Source: Flavobacterium sp. (GTDB lineage: Bacteria > Bacteroidota > Bacteroidia > Flavobacteriales > Flavobacteriaceae). From it: a stretch of DNA of 51,337 nucleotides. Under the pieces are notes generated by a model. The model was not told the DNA's origin and did no database searches. It worked only from the letters and a program-made list of their open reading frames with translations. Positions 8,005 through 19,100 of the stretch are shown piece by piece (the first letter of the stretch is position 1; each line of letters begins with the position of its first letter). The position numbers and the translations under genes are program-made. The stretch lies in the NCBI RefSeq assembly GCF_030146175.1, contig NZ_JASLCE010000081.1:1-51337 (forward strand), written 5' to 3'.

Positions 8005-9396
8005 ATGAAAACTTTTTTTTCATTCCTGGCAGTAATAAGCCTGGCAATGCTAATGACCCGTTGCGGGAGTACCGGAAAAATTAATACCCTAAAACCGGAA
8101 CCCAGCGACAACAAACCCGCGGTTTACGAAACCACCACTTCTTTTATCAATATGCCGATAGAAATTTCGCTAAAGGAAATTGAAATCCAACTCAACAAAT
8201 CCCTAAACGGATTAATTTATAACGATAGTATTCTGGCCGATGATAAAACGGAGATGAAAATCTGGAAACAGGCACCGATAAAACTAACGGAGAAAGATGG
8301 TAAAATCCGATCGGTAATTCCTTTAAAAATATGGGCTAAATTCAAATACGGGACTGACTTTTTAGGATTGAACGACACCAAAGAAATCAACTTAAACGGA
8401 CAAATCACCCTTTTGAGTGATGCCAAATTATCGAACTGGAAACTTTCGACAACTTCCGCAATTGAAGATTTCGAATGGAAAGACAGTCCGAGTATTGTCG
8501 TAGCCGGCAAAAATGTACCGATTACCTATGTTGTCAATCCGACGATCCGTTTGTTTAAAGCCAAAATTGCCAAAACCATAGATGATGCCATTAACAAAAC
8601 CACCGATTTCAAACCACAGGTGTTAGCCGTTCTGGAGAAAATCAGTACGCCGTTTAAAACCAGTGAGGTTTACGAAACCTGGTTTAAGGTAGCGCCAACC
8701 GAATTATATGTAACCGACGCTATATTATCAAAAAGCAAAATCACGATGGATATGGGCTTAAAATGCAAAATGCAAACCATCGTAGGTCAGGAGCCGCTAA
8801 ACACGTTTAAAAAAGAAGCTATCGTTTTAAAACCGGTTGCCAAAATGCCAAATAAGATTGAAGCCACGGTTGCCGCCGTTTCGACCTATGAAAGTGCCTC
8901 ACGCATCATTACCAAAAACTTTCAGGGTAAGGAATTTGCTTCCGGAAGCAGAAAGATAACAGTTCAAAAAGTTGACTTATGGCATAAAGATGGTAAAATG
9001 ATCATTGCATTAAGTATGACCGGTAGTTTAGATGGTACGATTTACCTGTCGGGTATTCCTAATTACAATGCGGTATCAAAAGAGATTTATTTTGATCAAA
9101 TGGATTATGTATTAAACACCAAAGGCATCCTGACCAAAACGGCCAACTGGTTGATGCAGGGTTATATTCTAAATAAAATACAGGAAAGCTGTCGTTATTC
9201 GATCAAAGACAATCTGGAAGAAGGTAAGAAAAATATGCTGCCGTACTTAAACAATTATTCCCCAATGAAAGGTGTTTTTGTGAACGGAAACATCAACGAT
9301 TTTATTTTTGACAAAGTTGAGGTTACCGATAAAGCTATCATCGCTTTTATTAAAACTTCCGGACAAATGAGCATTAAAATCGACGGAATGGAATAA
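8005..9396 (+). CDS. DUF4403 family putative lipoprotein
   Basis: A 463-residue exported protein of the DUF4403 family, whose function is unknown. The N-terminus MKTFFSFLAVISLAMLMTRC ends in a likely lipidated Cys20, although Thr-Arg before the Cys is an untidy lipobox. Typical family features are the repeated 'I-x-I-P-L-x-I-W-A/x-x' beta strands (SVIPLKIWAKFKYG), the segment SIVVAGKNVPITYVVNPTIR, and a paired lipid-binding-like architecture in which two similar halves alternate beta strands with a long helix. It is monocistronic between a divergent tolC operon and a strong terminator at 9419-9450. An envelope role, possibly binding hydrophobic ligands, is inference only. Confidence 0.85.
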   Translation: MKTFFSFLAVISLAMLMTRCGSTGKINTLKPEPSDNKPAVYETTTSFINMPIEISLKEIEIQLNKSLNGLIYNDSILADDKTEMKIWKQAPIKLTEKDGKIRSVIPLKIWAKFKYGTDFLGLNDTKEINLNGQITLLSDAKLSNWKLSTTSAIEDFEWKDSPSIVVAGKNVPITYVVNPTIRLFKAKIAKTIDDAINKTTDFKPQVLAVLEKISTPFKTSEVYETWFKVAPTELYVTDAILSKSKITMDMGLKCKMQTIVGQEPLNTFKKEAIVLKPVAKMPNKIEATVAAVSTYESASRIITKNFQGKEFASGSRKITVQKVDLWHKDGKMIIALSMTGSLDGTIYLSGIPNYNAVSKEIYFDQMDYVLNTKGILTKTANWLMQGYILNKIQESCRYSIKDNLEEGKKNMLPYLNNYSPMKGVFVNGNINDFIFDKVEVTDKAIIAFIKTSGQMSIKIDGME

Positions 9397-9418
9397 AACG
9401 TTTTGTCTTTACAATATA

Positions 9419-9450
9419 AAAAAATCCGAACCATATGGTTCGGATTTTTT
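9419..9450 (+). terminator. Bidirectional-looking terminator after the DUF4403 gene
   Basis: The palindrome TCCGAACC/GGTTCGGA (9425-9432, 9437-9444) has a 4-base ATAT loop and flanking A and T runs that extend the stem. Only the plus strand gene clearly needs it; the minus-strand lipoprotein gene ends at 9528 and may also use it. Confidence 0.85.
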
Positions 9451-9456
9451 ATATCA

Positions 9457-9523
9457 CGGATTACAAATCTGGGTGATTTGGTTGTTTCTCTATTTACTCG
9501 GATTGCAAATCCGAGCGATCTGG
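9457..9523 (+). repeat. Two degenerate REP-like direct repeats
   Basis: CGGATTACAAATCTGGGTGA at 9457-9476 (unit to 9481) recurs as CGGATTGCAAATCCGAGCGA at 9499-9518 (unit to 9523). The 25-base units match at 20 positions and start 42 bases apart. The second contains the palindrome CGGATTTGCAAATCCG-like core (CGGATTGCAAATCCG), typical in form of repeated palindromic elements I associate with RAYT-type transposases in Bacteroidota. No transposase is present here. Confidence 0.55.
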
Positions 9524-9527
9524 CTAT

Positions 9528-10175
9528 TTAATGAATTTGAAAAATGAAATCACAATAAAATGATGGAATCCTATCCTTATAAGAAATATTATCTTCCTTT
9601 ATATGCTTACTCTTTAAAAACTGTTGTTTACACCAATCCTCATTAAACACATTTGAATCAACCGGAATCTCATGAATAGAAACATTATCCGTATCTTCTT
9701 GTGAAAAATGTTTTATCCTATCTTTATAAACAAAAAAAATGTCTGTGAGGTACTCGGTTTTAGAAAACACATTTCTTCTAATATCAAAAACAACAATTTT
9801 ATCATTCCTATAATAAACAAAATAAGTTGACAACTCTTCCTCATCACCCGTAAAACTTTGTTCAATTTTTTCAAAATAAAAGTTTCCAACTTTTTTAATA
9901 TTCCTATTTTTTATTTTCCCATTGTCAAACTCATTAATTACAATAACATCCCCTTCATCTTTTAATGCAAAAAATTCACTCCCTTTAACTATAACACTAT
10001 CTGCTTTCATTTCAAAGAAATTAATGCTATCTGATATGATGAAGCCCATTCTTTTTAAAGAGTCAATTTTTGCGTTACTATCAACATTTTTAAGATTTTC
10101 ATTTTCATTTCCATTTTTTATTTCTCCTTTACAGGAGAAAAGAGAAGCCGCAATTAATACAAATAATTTCTTCAT
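9528..10175 (-). CDS. AT-rich putative lipoprotein, candidate immunity protein of the RHS giant
   Basis: I do not recognise this 215-residue protein. It begins MKKLFVLIAASLFSC, a short signal peptide with a good Bacteroidota lipobox (LFSC, Cys15), followed by a low-complexity Lys/Glu/Asn linker (about 16-35) and a beta-rich, acidic domain with strands such as YFVYYRNDKIVVFDIRRN. There are no transmembrane segments after the signal. It starts 2 bases after the stop of the RHS gene, so it must be co-translated with it. Base composition is much lower in G+C than the surroundings (14 of 60 in 9541-9600, hand-counted). Position directly after an RHS tip, small size and atypical composition are the usual marks of an immunity gene; this remains inference. 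An unrelated envelope lipoprotein is the alternative. Confidence 0.7.
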   Translation of the reverse strand: MKKLFVLIAASLFSCKGEIKNGNENENLKNVDSNAKIDSLKRMGFIISDSINFFEMKADSVIVKGSEFFALKDEGDVIVINEFDNGKIKNRNIKKVGNFYFEKIEQSFTGDEEELSTYFVYYRNDKIVVFDIRRNVFSKTEYLTDIFFVYKDRIKHFSQEDTDNVSIHEIPVDSNVFNEDWCKQQFLKSKHIKEDNISYKDRIPSFYCDFIFQIH

Positions 10176-10177
10176 AA

Positions 10178-13100
10178 TTAAAACTTAAAATTACCTTTTC
10201 GAGTGTAGTATCCACCATTAATTGTTGAAAATCTATTACAATTCAAATTCGGATCATAACGTTTATATTGATTCATAAACGCTGAATTCACCCTAATATT
10301 AGACCAATTATCTTTATATTTTTCAGGTATTTGATCAACCACTCCAAAATTAGTACCCCATGGCAGAAAATTAGAATTATTAAACAAATTAACACTCCCT
10401 CTTCCCCATGTCATTGGAGCATAAATTATAGCCCCACTACCTTGCGATAGTGCTTTCATATTGGCTTCACTCACCTTCAAATCTTTACCACCACCTTGAT
10501 GACATGCCTGAATAACAATCTTCGAACTTTCATCAGTAAAAGGACTCAATGCTTTCCCCAAATCCTTAAAATCTGACTTTCCTTCAATTCTTTCTGATCC
10601 AATCTTAAAAGATTGCTTATCGTAATCCCCATGAGAATTTAAAACCAAAGTACCTATTTGATCATTACCAATATTATTTTCTATTAATTGTTTCACTAAA
10701 TCCTTAGTATCATTAGCATAAATCTTAACAACAGAGCTATCCAAATGATTTTCAGCGGATTCTTTCACATTTAATAAAGCTTGATCACTATCTGATATTT
10801 TTTTAGGCAAAACCACCACATTTATTCTTTTCTTAGGATCACCTTCATTTTTTTCTCCTTCCATACCTGTAGGATCAATAAATCTTATAGGATTTTGATA
10901 ACAATAAGCATAAGGATTAGACCCTGGATAACTTCCAGCTAACGGATCCACACTTAACCAATTACTAATTTTCGGATCGTAATAACGGGCACCATAATAA
11001 TAGATTCCGGTTTCGCTATCCAGTTCTTTACCGTTAAATTTATACGGTGACGTATAGTTTTCTGTAAAACTGTGCATTTCTACCATTGTTTCCCCGAATG
11101 GTAAATTTAAGAAAAATTGGTACGGCATTCCGTTCGCATCTGTTAAATACGTACTCGATCCCAAATGATCCGGATGATAATAATAAATATCTGTATACGG
11201 GAACTGCTCTGTTACCTGCGAGGCTCGTTCACTCTCCAGCTCCTCACCATCTTTTTCTTTCGTAAGTATCTCCGGTTTATAATCTTTAAAGTATACTTTT
11301 CCGTTATCCGATTTTGAAACCATTTGTTCCAAATCTGTTTTTTGAGCCAATTGCAGCTTTTTAATATCCAACTCCGTTTTATCCAAACGTTCAAAAATAC
11401 TTGCATCGCTTTCTCCGATTCGACTAACAATACGTTGCGCTCCGGCATAATAGTGCTTGCTGTATTCTCCTCTTCCGTCGACTACAACATACGCACTCGG
11501 ATAAGTCGTATAGGCTTCAAAACTTACACCACTTCCGTTTACCAATGTTCCATTTTCGAACACCTGTTCCACTCGTGAAGTTCCCTTTAAGATACGCTCT
11601 CCGATAGCATCATAAATATAATGTTGCATCTGACCGTCTTTATCGACCACGCGTAAACGGTTACTTTCATCCCAATACATCGAAGTATTCATTCCTACCG
11701 ATGTTGATCGTACGGTCATATTACCGTTTAAGTCATATTTAAAATCTTCCGTATTTCCGGTATTCGAATCGACAATACTCTTCACTCTATGCGATCCCGA
11801 AATATATTCGTAATTATTACTATAGGTATTATCCGGATTCGTCAAATAACTATTAACAGCATGTGTCTGGTTTTTCACTTTGACACCATGCGTATCATTA
11901 TACTCCATATCCAATGAATAATCACTGTTGTTATTCGTCTCCCGATTTACAAACCCTATAAAACTTCCTCTGCCCGATGTCAGTCGGTTTAAGTTGTCGT
12001 ATTTGAATGTATGCTCATACGTTCCTCCTAATTGATTTGTAGGATTATAAGGCGCATTGTTTGAAATTGTTCTGACATTCCCGACATTATCATATGTATA
12101 ATTATTATTAAACATATTCTGCTGGGCAGCTGTTTTAACATTCAGATTACTCAAACGTCGTAATGACGGGCTATATGTATATTTTGTTTCCGTATTATTT
12201 CCATATAACAAATACGTTCGCTGTTCATAGTGATCGTAATCGATACGTTTGATATATTCGTAATCCGTACTAGCTACATTTCCTAGCACTCGGTTCAAGT
12301 TTCCACCAAGATCGTAGTAATATGACACTCTTTCTCCGTCCGGATAAGTCATCTTTTTTAATCGGTTCCAGCTATCGTATTCAAAATACGTTTCAAATAC
12401 ACGCGTCGGGATATTCGGTCCTACTACGGTACGTCTGTTATAAATCAGTTCGCCCATACTACCATAATCAAAATGTTGCTCTCCCGAAGCATCTTTTTGA
12501 TAGACTAGTCTACCCGTCACCGGCCCGCCATTTCCATATTTATAGGTCACATCACTAATATTGACTCCACTTGCGGTTGGCGGAAACTTAATCTTAATCG
12601 GTCTGTTGTATTCATATTCATATGAAATAGCAGTTCCGGCATTTGTTAAATTAGCGGTTTCCAATTTCGTAAGGTTACCGGCATTGTCATATGCATATTT
12701 CGTTGTTCCGTTATCCGGATGTGTTACTTCCGTTTTTCTTCCCAAATCGTCATAATCATACGTTGTAGTCAAGTCTTCCGCATCAACATAGGTCAACAAT
12801 TCACCAATTCCATTATAGTTGAATTTTGTCCAGATGTCGCCGGATGGCCCTACATTCTTAGTCATATTCACTCTTCCGTTGATATCTTTAAATATTTCCG
12901 ATATCACTTGTTGCGATCCGTTTTGATCCGTTACCGATCTTGCTTTAAATGCCAGATTCCCATTTTGATCGGCATCGATAGTATAGCTTGTTATTGCTTC
13001 GTTACCATCCTGATCTATCGTTTTTACCACACGATCCAACTCATCGTATTCCGTTTTCGAGAAATACGAAACCACCTGTTGGTTGATTTTATAATTTACT

Positions 13101-16100
13101 GTACAACTTTTACCTTCATAAGTAGGATTATACTGTCGGATTCCTCTTCCGTAATCATCGTAATACACCCATCCGGAAACCGACATCGCTTCTTCATACA
13201 CCGGTTTATCGATTGTTCCAGTATTGATTTCAATATCTTTTTTCACCTGCATTGGTCTTCCCAATCCATCCATAAACGTAAACGTTTCAATCGCATTCGG
13301 ATCGTGTTGTTCGTCATAATGCGTTGTTACCGCTACCGGAAGGAAGTCGGTACTTGAAATACATGGGTTAGCTCCTAAATCCGCGTGAGTAGGATAATAT
13401 TTAAATTTAATCGTATAATCCGAAATGGCCGCAACGAGTTCTTTCGGTCCTTTTACTGTAACTAGTCGACCAAAGGTATCATATTGATATTGCGCAATAC
13501 TACCACCAATATCGATAGTCTCCAATACTTTATCAAATTTCGGATCGTATTCTGTAGTCGAATAATAACCAAAGGCATCATCGATCTGCGTCACATACTT
13601 ATTGGTTGCTGTATCATACCCGTACATATACCAGAAAGCCTGGTTATTATGATTTCGAGGGAATTCCACCCGTGTAAGATTACCAAAACCATCATATTCC
13701 ATAGTGGTCTTTACAAAACTACCCGCGTCTTTATAGGCCAGAATCGCTCCGATTGCTCCTGTATTCGGGTTGATTTCATCCGTTATTCTTCTTCGTTTTA
13801 ATACAGATGAACCGCTACTGGAATCGAACACCTTAATCTCTTTCGGAACATTCAAGATATTTTTAGCGACTAAAACAGCATCATTATGATAAGAAACCGT
13901 AGACGAATAATTATCAGCTGTTGTTGCCAGATCACCATCATTTATATAATCAGTCACCCTTCCGTAACCGTCATATTTCATACGACTTTCCGAAACAATT
14001 GTATTTGTACCTAATTCATAAACCTCATTTCGGGTTTTAACCATTACAACACCGGCCTGTCTTCTACCTTCTTTACCACCCACGTCAAATGTTAACGGTA
14101 ATGAAGAATTGGTATCCATCTGCCCGTTAGCTAATATCTTTCTTAACTCATAGAAATTCTCCATTTGTGAGAATACAGGACCGCTGGCTGTACCATAATA
14201 AGGGCCTTTTTTTACATACGATTTCTTCACCAATCCTTTTAAGAAATAATTATCGTTATGGTATTCCGCTATCGTAGTTCTGTACGCTTGTTCATTTGGT
14301 TTATAATCAAGCGTTCTTACGATTCCGTAACCATAGAACTCTCTTTCCCGTCTGTCATAACGTCCTCTTTCGTATTCGAAACTTTTTCTATAAATATCAA
14401 CTCCTTCATTAGCCAATGTTTTTCCGTCATGAATTACAAGACCGGACATTACCCATCGGGAATGCGGGTTGTTATAATCAACCGGTTTCGGTGTATAGTC
14501 AACTGTAAAAGTTCCTCCTAATGGATTCTGAACTGTTTTTAACAAGTTGGTTCTTTTAATATTAGAGTGATAAACTATAAAATCCCCTCCGTCTTTGGCT
14601 ACCATATCGGTAAACCCGTCTTTATTAAAATCTCTGTATGACTTCAGGTTTTCAGTAATCGAAAGATTGGCATTACCTCCTACACTAGCTCCCCATTTAA
14701 AGTGCAGAATAGGAAAATAAACAAACAGGAATTTACAACAGATTGTAAAATGAGAAAACATGGCTACCTGTCCGGCTATGGATAAAGCAGTGCTTTGAGA
14801 ATCATTATTCAGATTTACTGTGATCGGATAAACCGTATCTGAGAATCGGGTTCCTTCATTAAAACGCACTCCATTATTTGTAATTATATCTACAAGCCCA
14901 TCATTATTAACATCATCAAAAGTAACTCTTGTGTTATTTCCATTTCTACTAGCTCCTACATCAATACTAAATTCGAGCGGTACAGATTGTAACAAGCCTG
15001 AAACCATTCCATCAATACTAAAACCTAAACTTACTCCCAACGGACTTGGCGTACTCATATAAGAAGTTAGGTTTCTATAATTTGCATTTTCAAATACTGT
15101 TTGTCCTATTGTTCCTTTATTTAACTGAACTCTAAAAACATTACCATCGATATTAATTCTGTCGGGCAATCCGTCACCGTTAACATCCTGCCAAAAGTTT
15201 TCACCGTGATTATCTCCATCTAGACTCACCGACACTCCAATTCTATCAGAAGGTTTCCCAATATTCATTGCTCTTTTTTCTTCCCCCCCTCTTCCATTGC
15301 TATCACTATTTGAATCGGATCCGGTACTCTTATTCCCTGCAATAATAGATCCTTTAGCTAAGGTAAAGCCATTATTTTCACTATGACTAACCGATATATG
15401 TCCAAAACCGGGATCTCCCGACGGGCTTCTATGTCCACCCGTCATAGTTGTTGTTTGTAGATTGTCTGTTAGGAATATTTCCGGGTATCCGTCACCATTC
15501 AAGTCCATAAACTCACGTGTTGATTGGCTATATCCCTCATCATTCAAGCTACTACGACTAAAGTTAATCGGTCCCCAACCTACAGTATACGATCTTGATG
15601 CACTTTGATGCTGTTTGTTAATAGCAAACATACCTGTATTCATATCCGCTTGCTCTGTAAAATGAGTATGACTGTCGTCTTCATTAAACATATCTCCAAA
15701 AGACGATGTTGTAAAATCACCAGCCCGCATAGTCGTTGCACTGGAATATGTGGTATCAAAAAAACCTTCCCATTTCTCAATCATTTGGTTATTTTCATTC
15801 ACATTTCGCGTTGGCTTTGCTTCCAATAAACAAATAGCTGGCGGATTAATCGAAAACTGGTTTAATAAATCACCCAACGCTTGTAAATCCTGAATGCTAT
15901 ACTGTGAAAAATCAGTATTTTCATTCGGCAAATTAAACGCCGAAGTCAACACCCCTTGTATACAGGCTCCTGGATCCGGAGCATTATCACACTGACTGGT
16001 ATCAATGCCCATATCTGCCAATATATCGGTAGACATTCCTAACATCGGATTGGCAATTACACTATGATTAAGTAGTTTTCCATAACTATCTGATCGTGTA

Positions 16101-19100
16101 TTGGGATTTGGATCATGATTTTCGTTGTACAAAAACTGTCCCCATCCATTATGCAATGAGCCTAAATGTTCTAAAGAATACCTGAATATTTCTCCCCAAT
16201 ATTGATATTGAGAATTTCCATAGCTTTTACTGGTATAGTAAGCGCTATAAGGAACTTCACGATTATAATAAGATCCAGTTTGATAGGGTAATGACCAATC
16301 ATAACCAATATAAATTAACGAACCTCTATCTTTATAAGTTGTTACTATTGTAACACCATCTGGCGCTATATAAGACTCATAGTGACTCTGCACCAACCCT
16401 CTCCATTTTACAAAAAGCTCATCATTTTGCGCACCATCAACATAAAACTCTACGTTTATATCAACCGGTGTCGCAATACTGTTTATATTTCCAGTATAAA
16501 GAGGGATGGGGTCATTATTATTTGAAACATTGACTGTTCCATTTTGGATCGTTATTTTTCTTTTCGCTATATATTTTCCATTTTTCTTTACTACCATCAG
16601 GAAAGAACCATTATCTTCATTTGTAAACGGATAAGCTGGATTACTTTCCAACATATTATTAATTTTTAAACCATAGGTCTGAACCGTATTAGGCACATTC
16701 CAAATTATAGGTCTGTCATATACATTGTTATGATTGGGACCTAAACGATATTTACTTGTGTATCCTCTATATATTGAATATTTGACTATCGGATATTTAT
16801 AGACGCTTCGATTTACCACTCCCCCAGTAATTGCATTGGCATCAGGGATATAGGTGAATTTTGGTTTCCATTCAATTGCTTTCCATTTTACGTTAGAATC
16901 AGATTCTACAAATAATTTAAAAACAACTTGTTGGTTATTTGAGAGATTAGACATGACGTAGTTACTAACATCTATAGCCATTGTATTCCCTGCCATTGAC
17001 ACAACCGTACTCGAGTTTTGCGGGCAAATTTTCTGATAGATCACCTCCTCCAACGGTTGTGCTTGAAGATTAGTCAGATCATACGTATATTTTACAATTT
17101 TATAAGTCACATCATCCGACATATTCGCCACTGTAAAATTGGACCACTCAAATTTAACAGTTCCTGTCCCTGGTAATTCCGTTTCGTCCTCCTTACTCAA
17201 AATAAAAGAATCTGCATAGTTACTTCTATTATTATCGATTCCGTTCGGATCTAAAAGCGGCCCCATCGGCACTCCAAATTCATCAACAAACTCTATACTA
17301 GGATTTGAATTTAAAACGACATTAGAGCCATTTGTATTTTTATGTAGCCTAAAATAGAATTTAACATTTTTATCAACTGCTAATACTCCATTATTATTGA
17401 GAAAGTCTGCCCCTAAAGGGACATTATCATCTGTAATCAATACATCTACCGGTGGTTGAGCAGCTGTTAATTCTTTTAAATAAAGTCTGTAACCGATGTT
17501 TCTTCCTCCTAATACTTCAATAGAATAGACTGCCTTATCTTCAGGGTTATTTCCTTGTAGAGAAATTCGGTCTCTTATTATAACATGTCCACTAGCTGGT
17601 GATACCCACACCCGTACGACATCATAATCCGTCATCACATCCATCTGCTGATTATCTGGATCTGGCTCTTCATTTGGTCTTATACCTGGATCGGCAGTGA
17701 TTACCATATTTGGTGTTAGCTCACTGGAAGCATAAAACGTTGGTGTTTCATTACTATCCAGTCGGTTAAAATACACCACTCCATTACTTACAATGTCAAT
17801 TAAACCATCATGGTTCGCGTCTGTAAAATAGGTAATGGTTTCCGAACTACTTTTAAATCGTTTTGTTCCGAAAAAGAATGGTGCTCCAAACAACTGGAAC
17901 TTAAAATTCCATCCTTCTAAAAACTTGTTCTTAGATGTACCCTCACTTCTAAAAAATTCTCCCGCTTTATTTATTTTTTTGGCGGAATCAAAATAATGTT
18001 CCGTTGTATCATAGTCCCGAACTTTATGCCCAAGATACCAAAGTCCATCACTTTTTTGATATACCACATCTTCTAATCCATCTCCATCAATATCAACTAA
18101 AGTCACTTTTCCAACCTCTTTTGTTGTAGATTCACCAAACGGAAAACCAAACATAAAGGTAGGCGACGGATTCTGACTGATGCTCCAAAACCTTAACTGA
18201 ATCCCTAAAGACGGTTCTACTTCCCATCCTTTATCAACATTTTGAGAAGAATTCATTTTTGATGCATTCAGCATATTACCAAAACTAAGTTGGTAATTCG
18301 GTGCGATTTCCGGGACCTGTACTTTTACTCCCTGATTGAACAAATTGGTATTCTCTAAATCATCATAATACATTAAATTATGAGAATAGGCTATCTGTCC
18401 CGTTGCATCTTTTTCAGTAATTGTCTTAAGCAATGATTTATTGAACTTTCCAATCGCATATACAAAGTCATAGCTTCTTATCGATGCTGTATTATATAGA
18501 ACATCAATCTTTTTCAATCGGTATACATTAATCTGCTTAATTCCCAGTCTATTGTTTACAGACACATCTGGTCTTATTACATTTGTTTCATTTGTAAAAT
18601 CGACACGGTATTTTCCATCGTCTCCTCCTTTACCGGTGTAATAAATATTTTTTATATTAAAAACTCTCCCACCTGTAAGAATTGCATTATCACCTGACTG
18701 GACTCCAAGGTTAAAATTATCATATACATACTTTATTCGGTTTCCATTTACATCTTCCGTCATATAAAGCGCCCAATGCACGATATTATTATTATCATTT
18801 TTAATAACCGCATTATCGACTATTGCTCCATCTTTTCCACCATACCAACTTACAGTCCCATCGGTTGCCGTTACTTTCCAAAAGTAATTTGCAGGTGTTG
18901 AACCAAATCTTTCAACTAATGTATTATCCGTTTTCTTTCTAAATGAAAATGCTTTTTTATTTGCGGATAAAGCATAGGAACGTAACTGTTTTTCGGTACT
19001 ATATACCGTTGATCCATTTGATGCTGTACCGGCATCCATATGTCGGTTCGGCATATAGTCTTCTCCGTTGGCCATTTTCGGATACATTAACTGTTCTCCT

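Noticed and set aside
12719..13357. 212-codon plus-strand reading frame opposite the RHS repeats
   Set aside because: The composition (many I, F, R, S, H) is that of an antisense frame of YD repeats; no domain or start signals.
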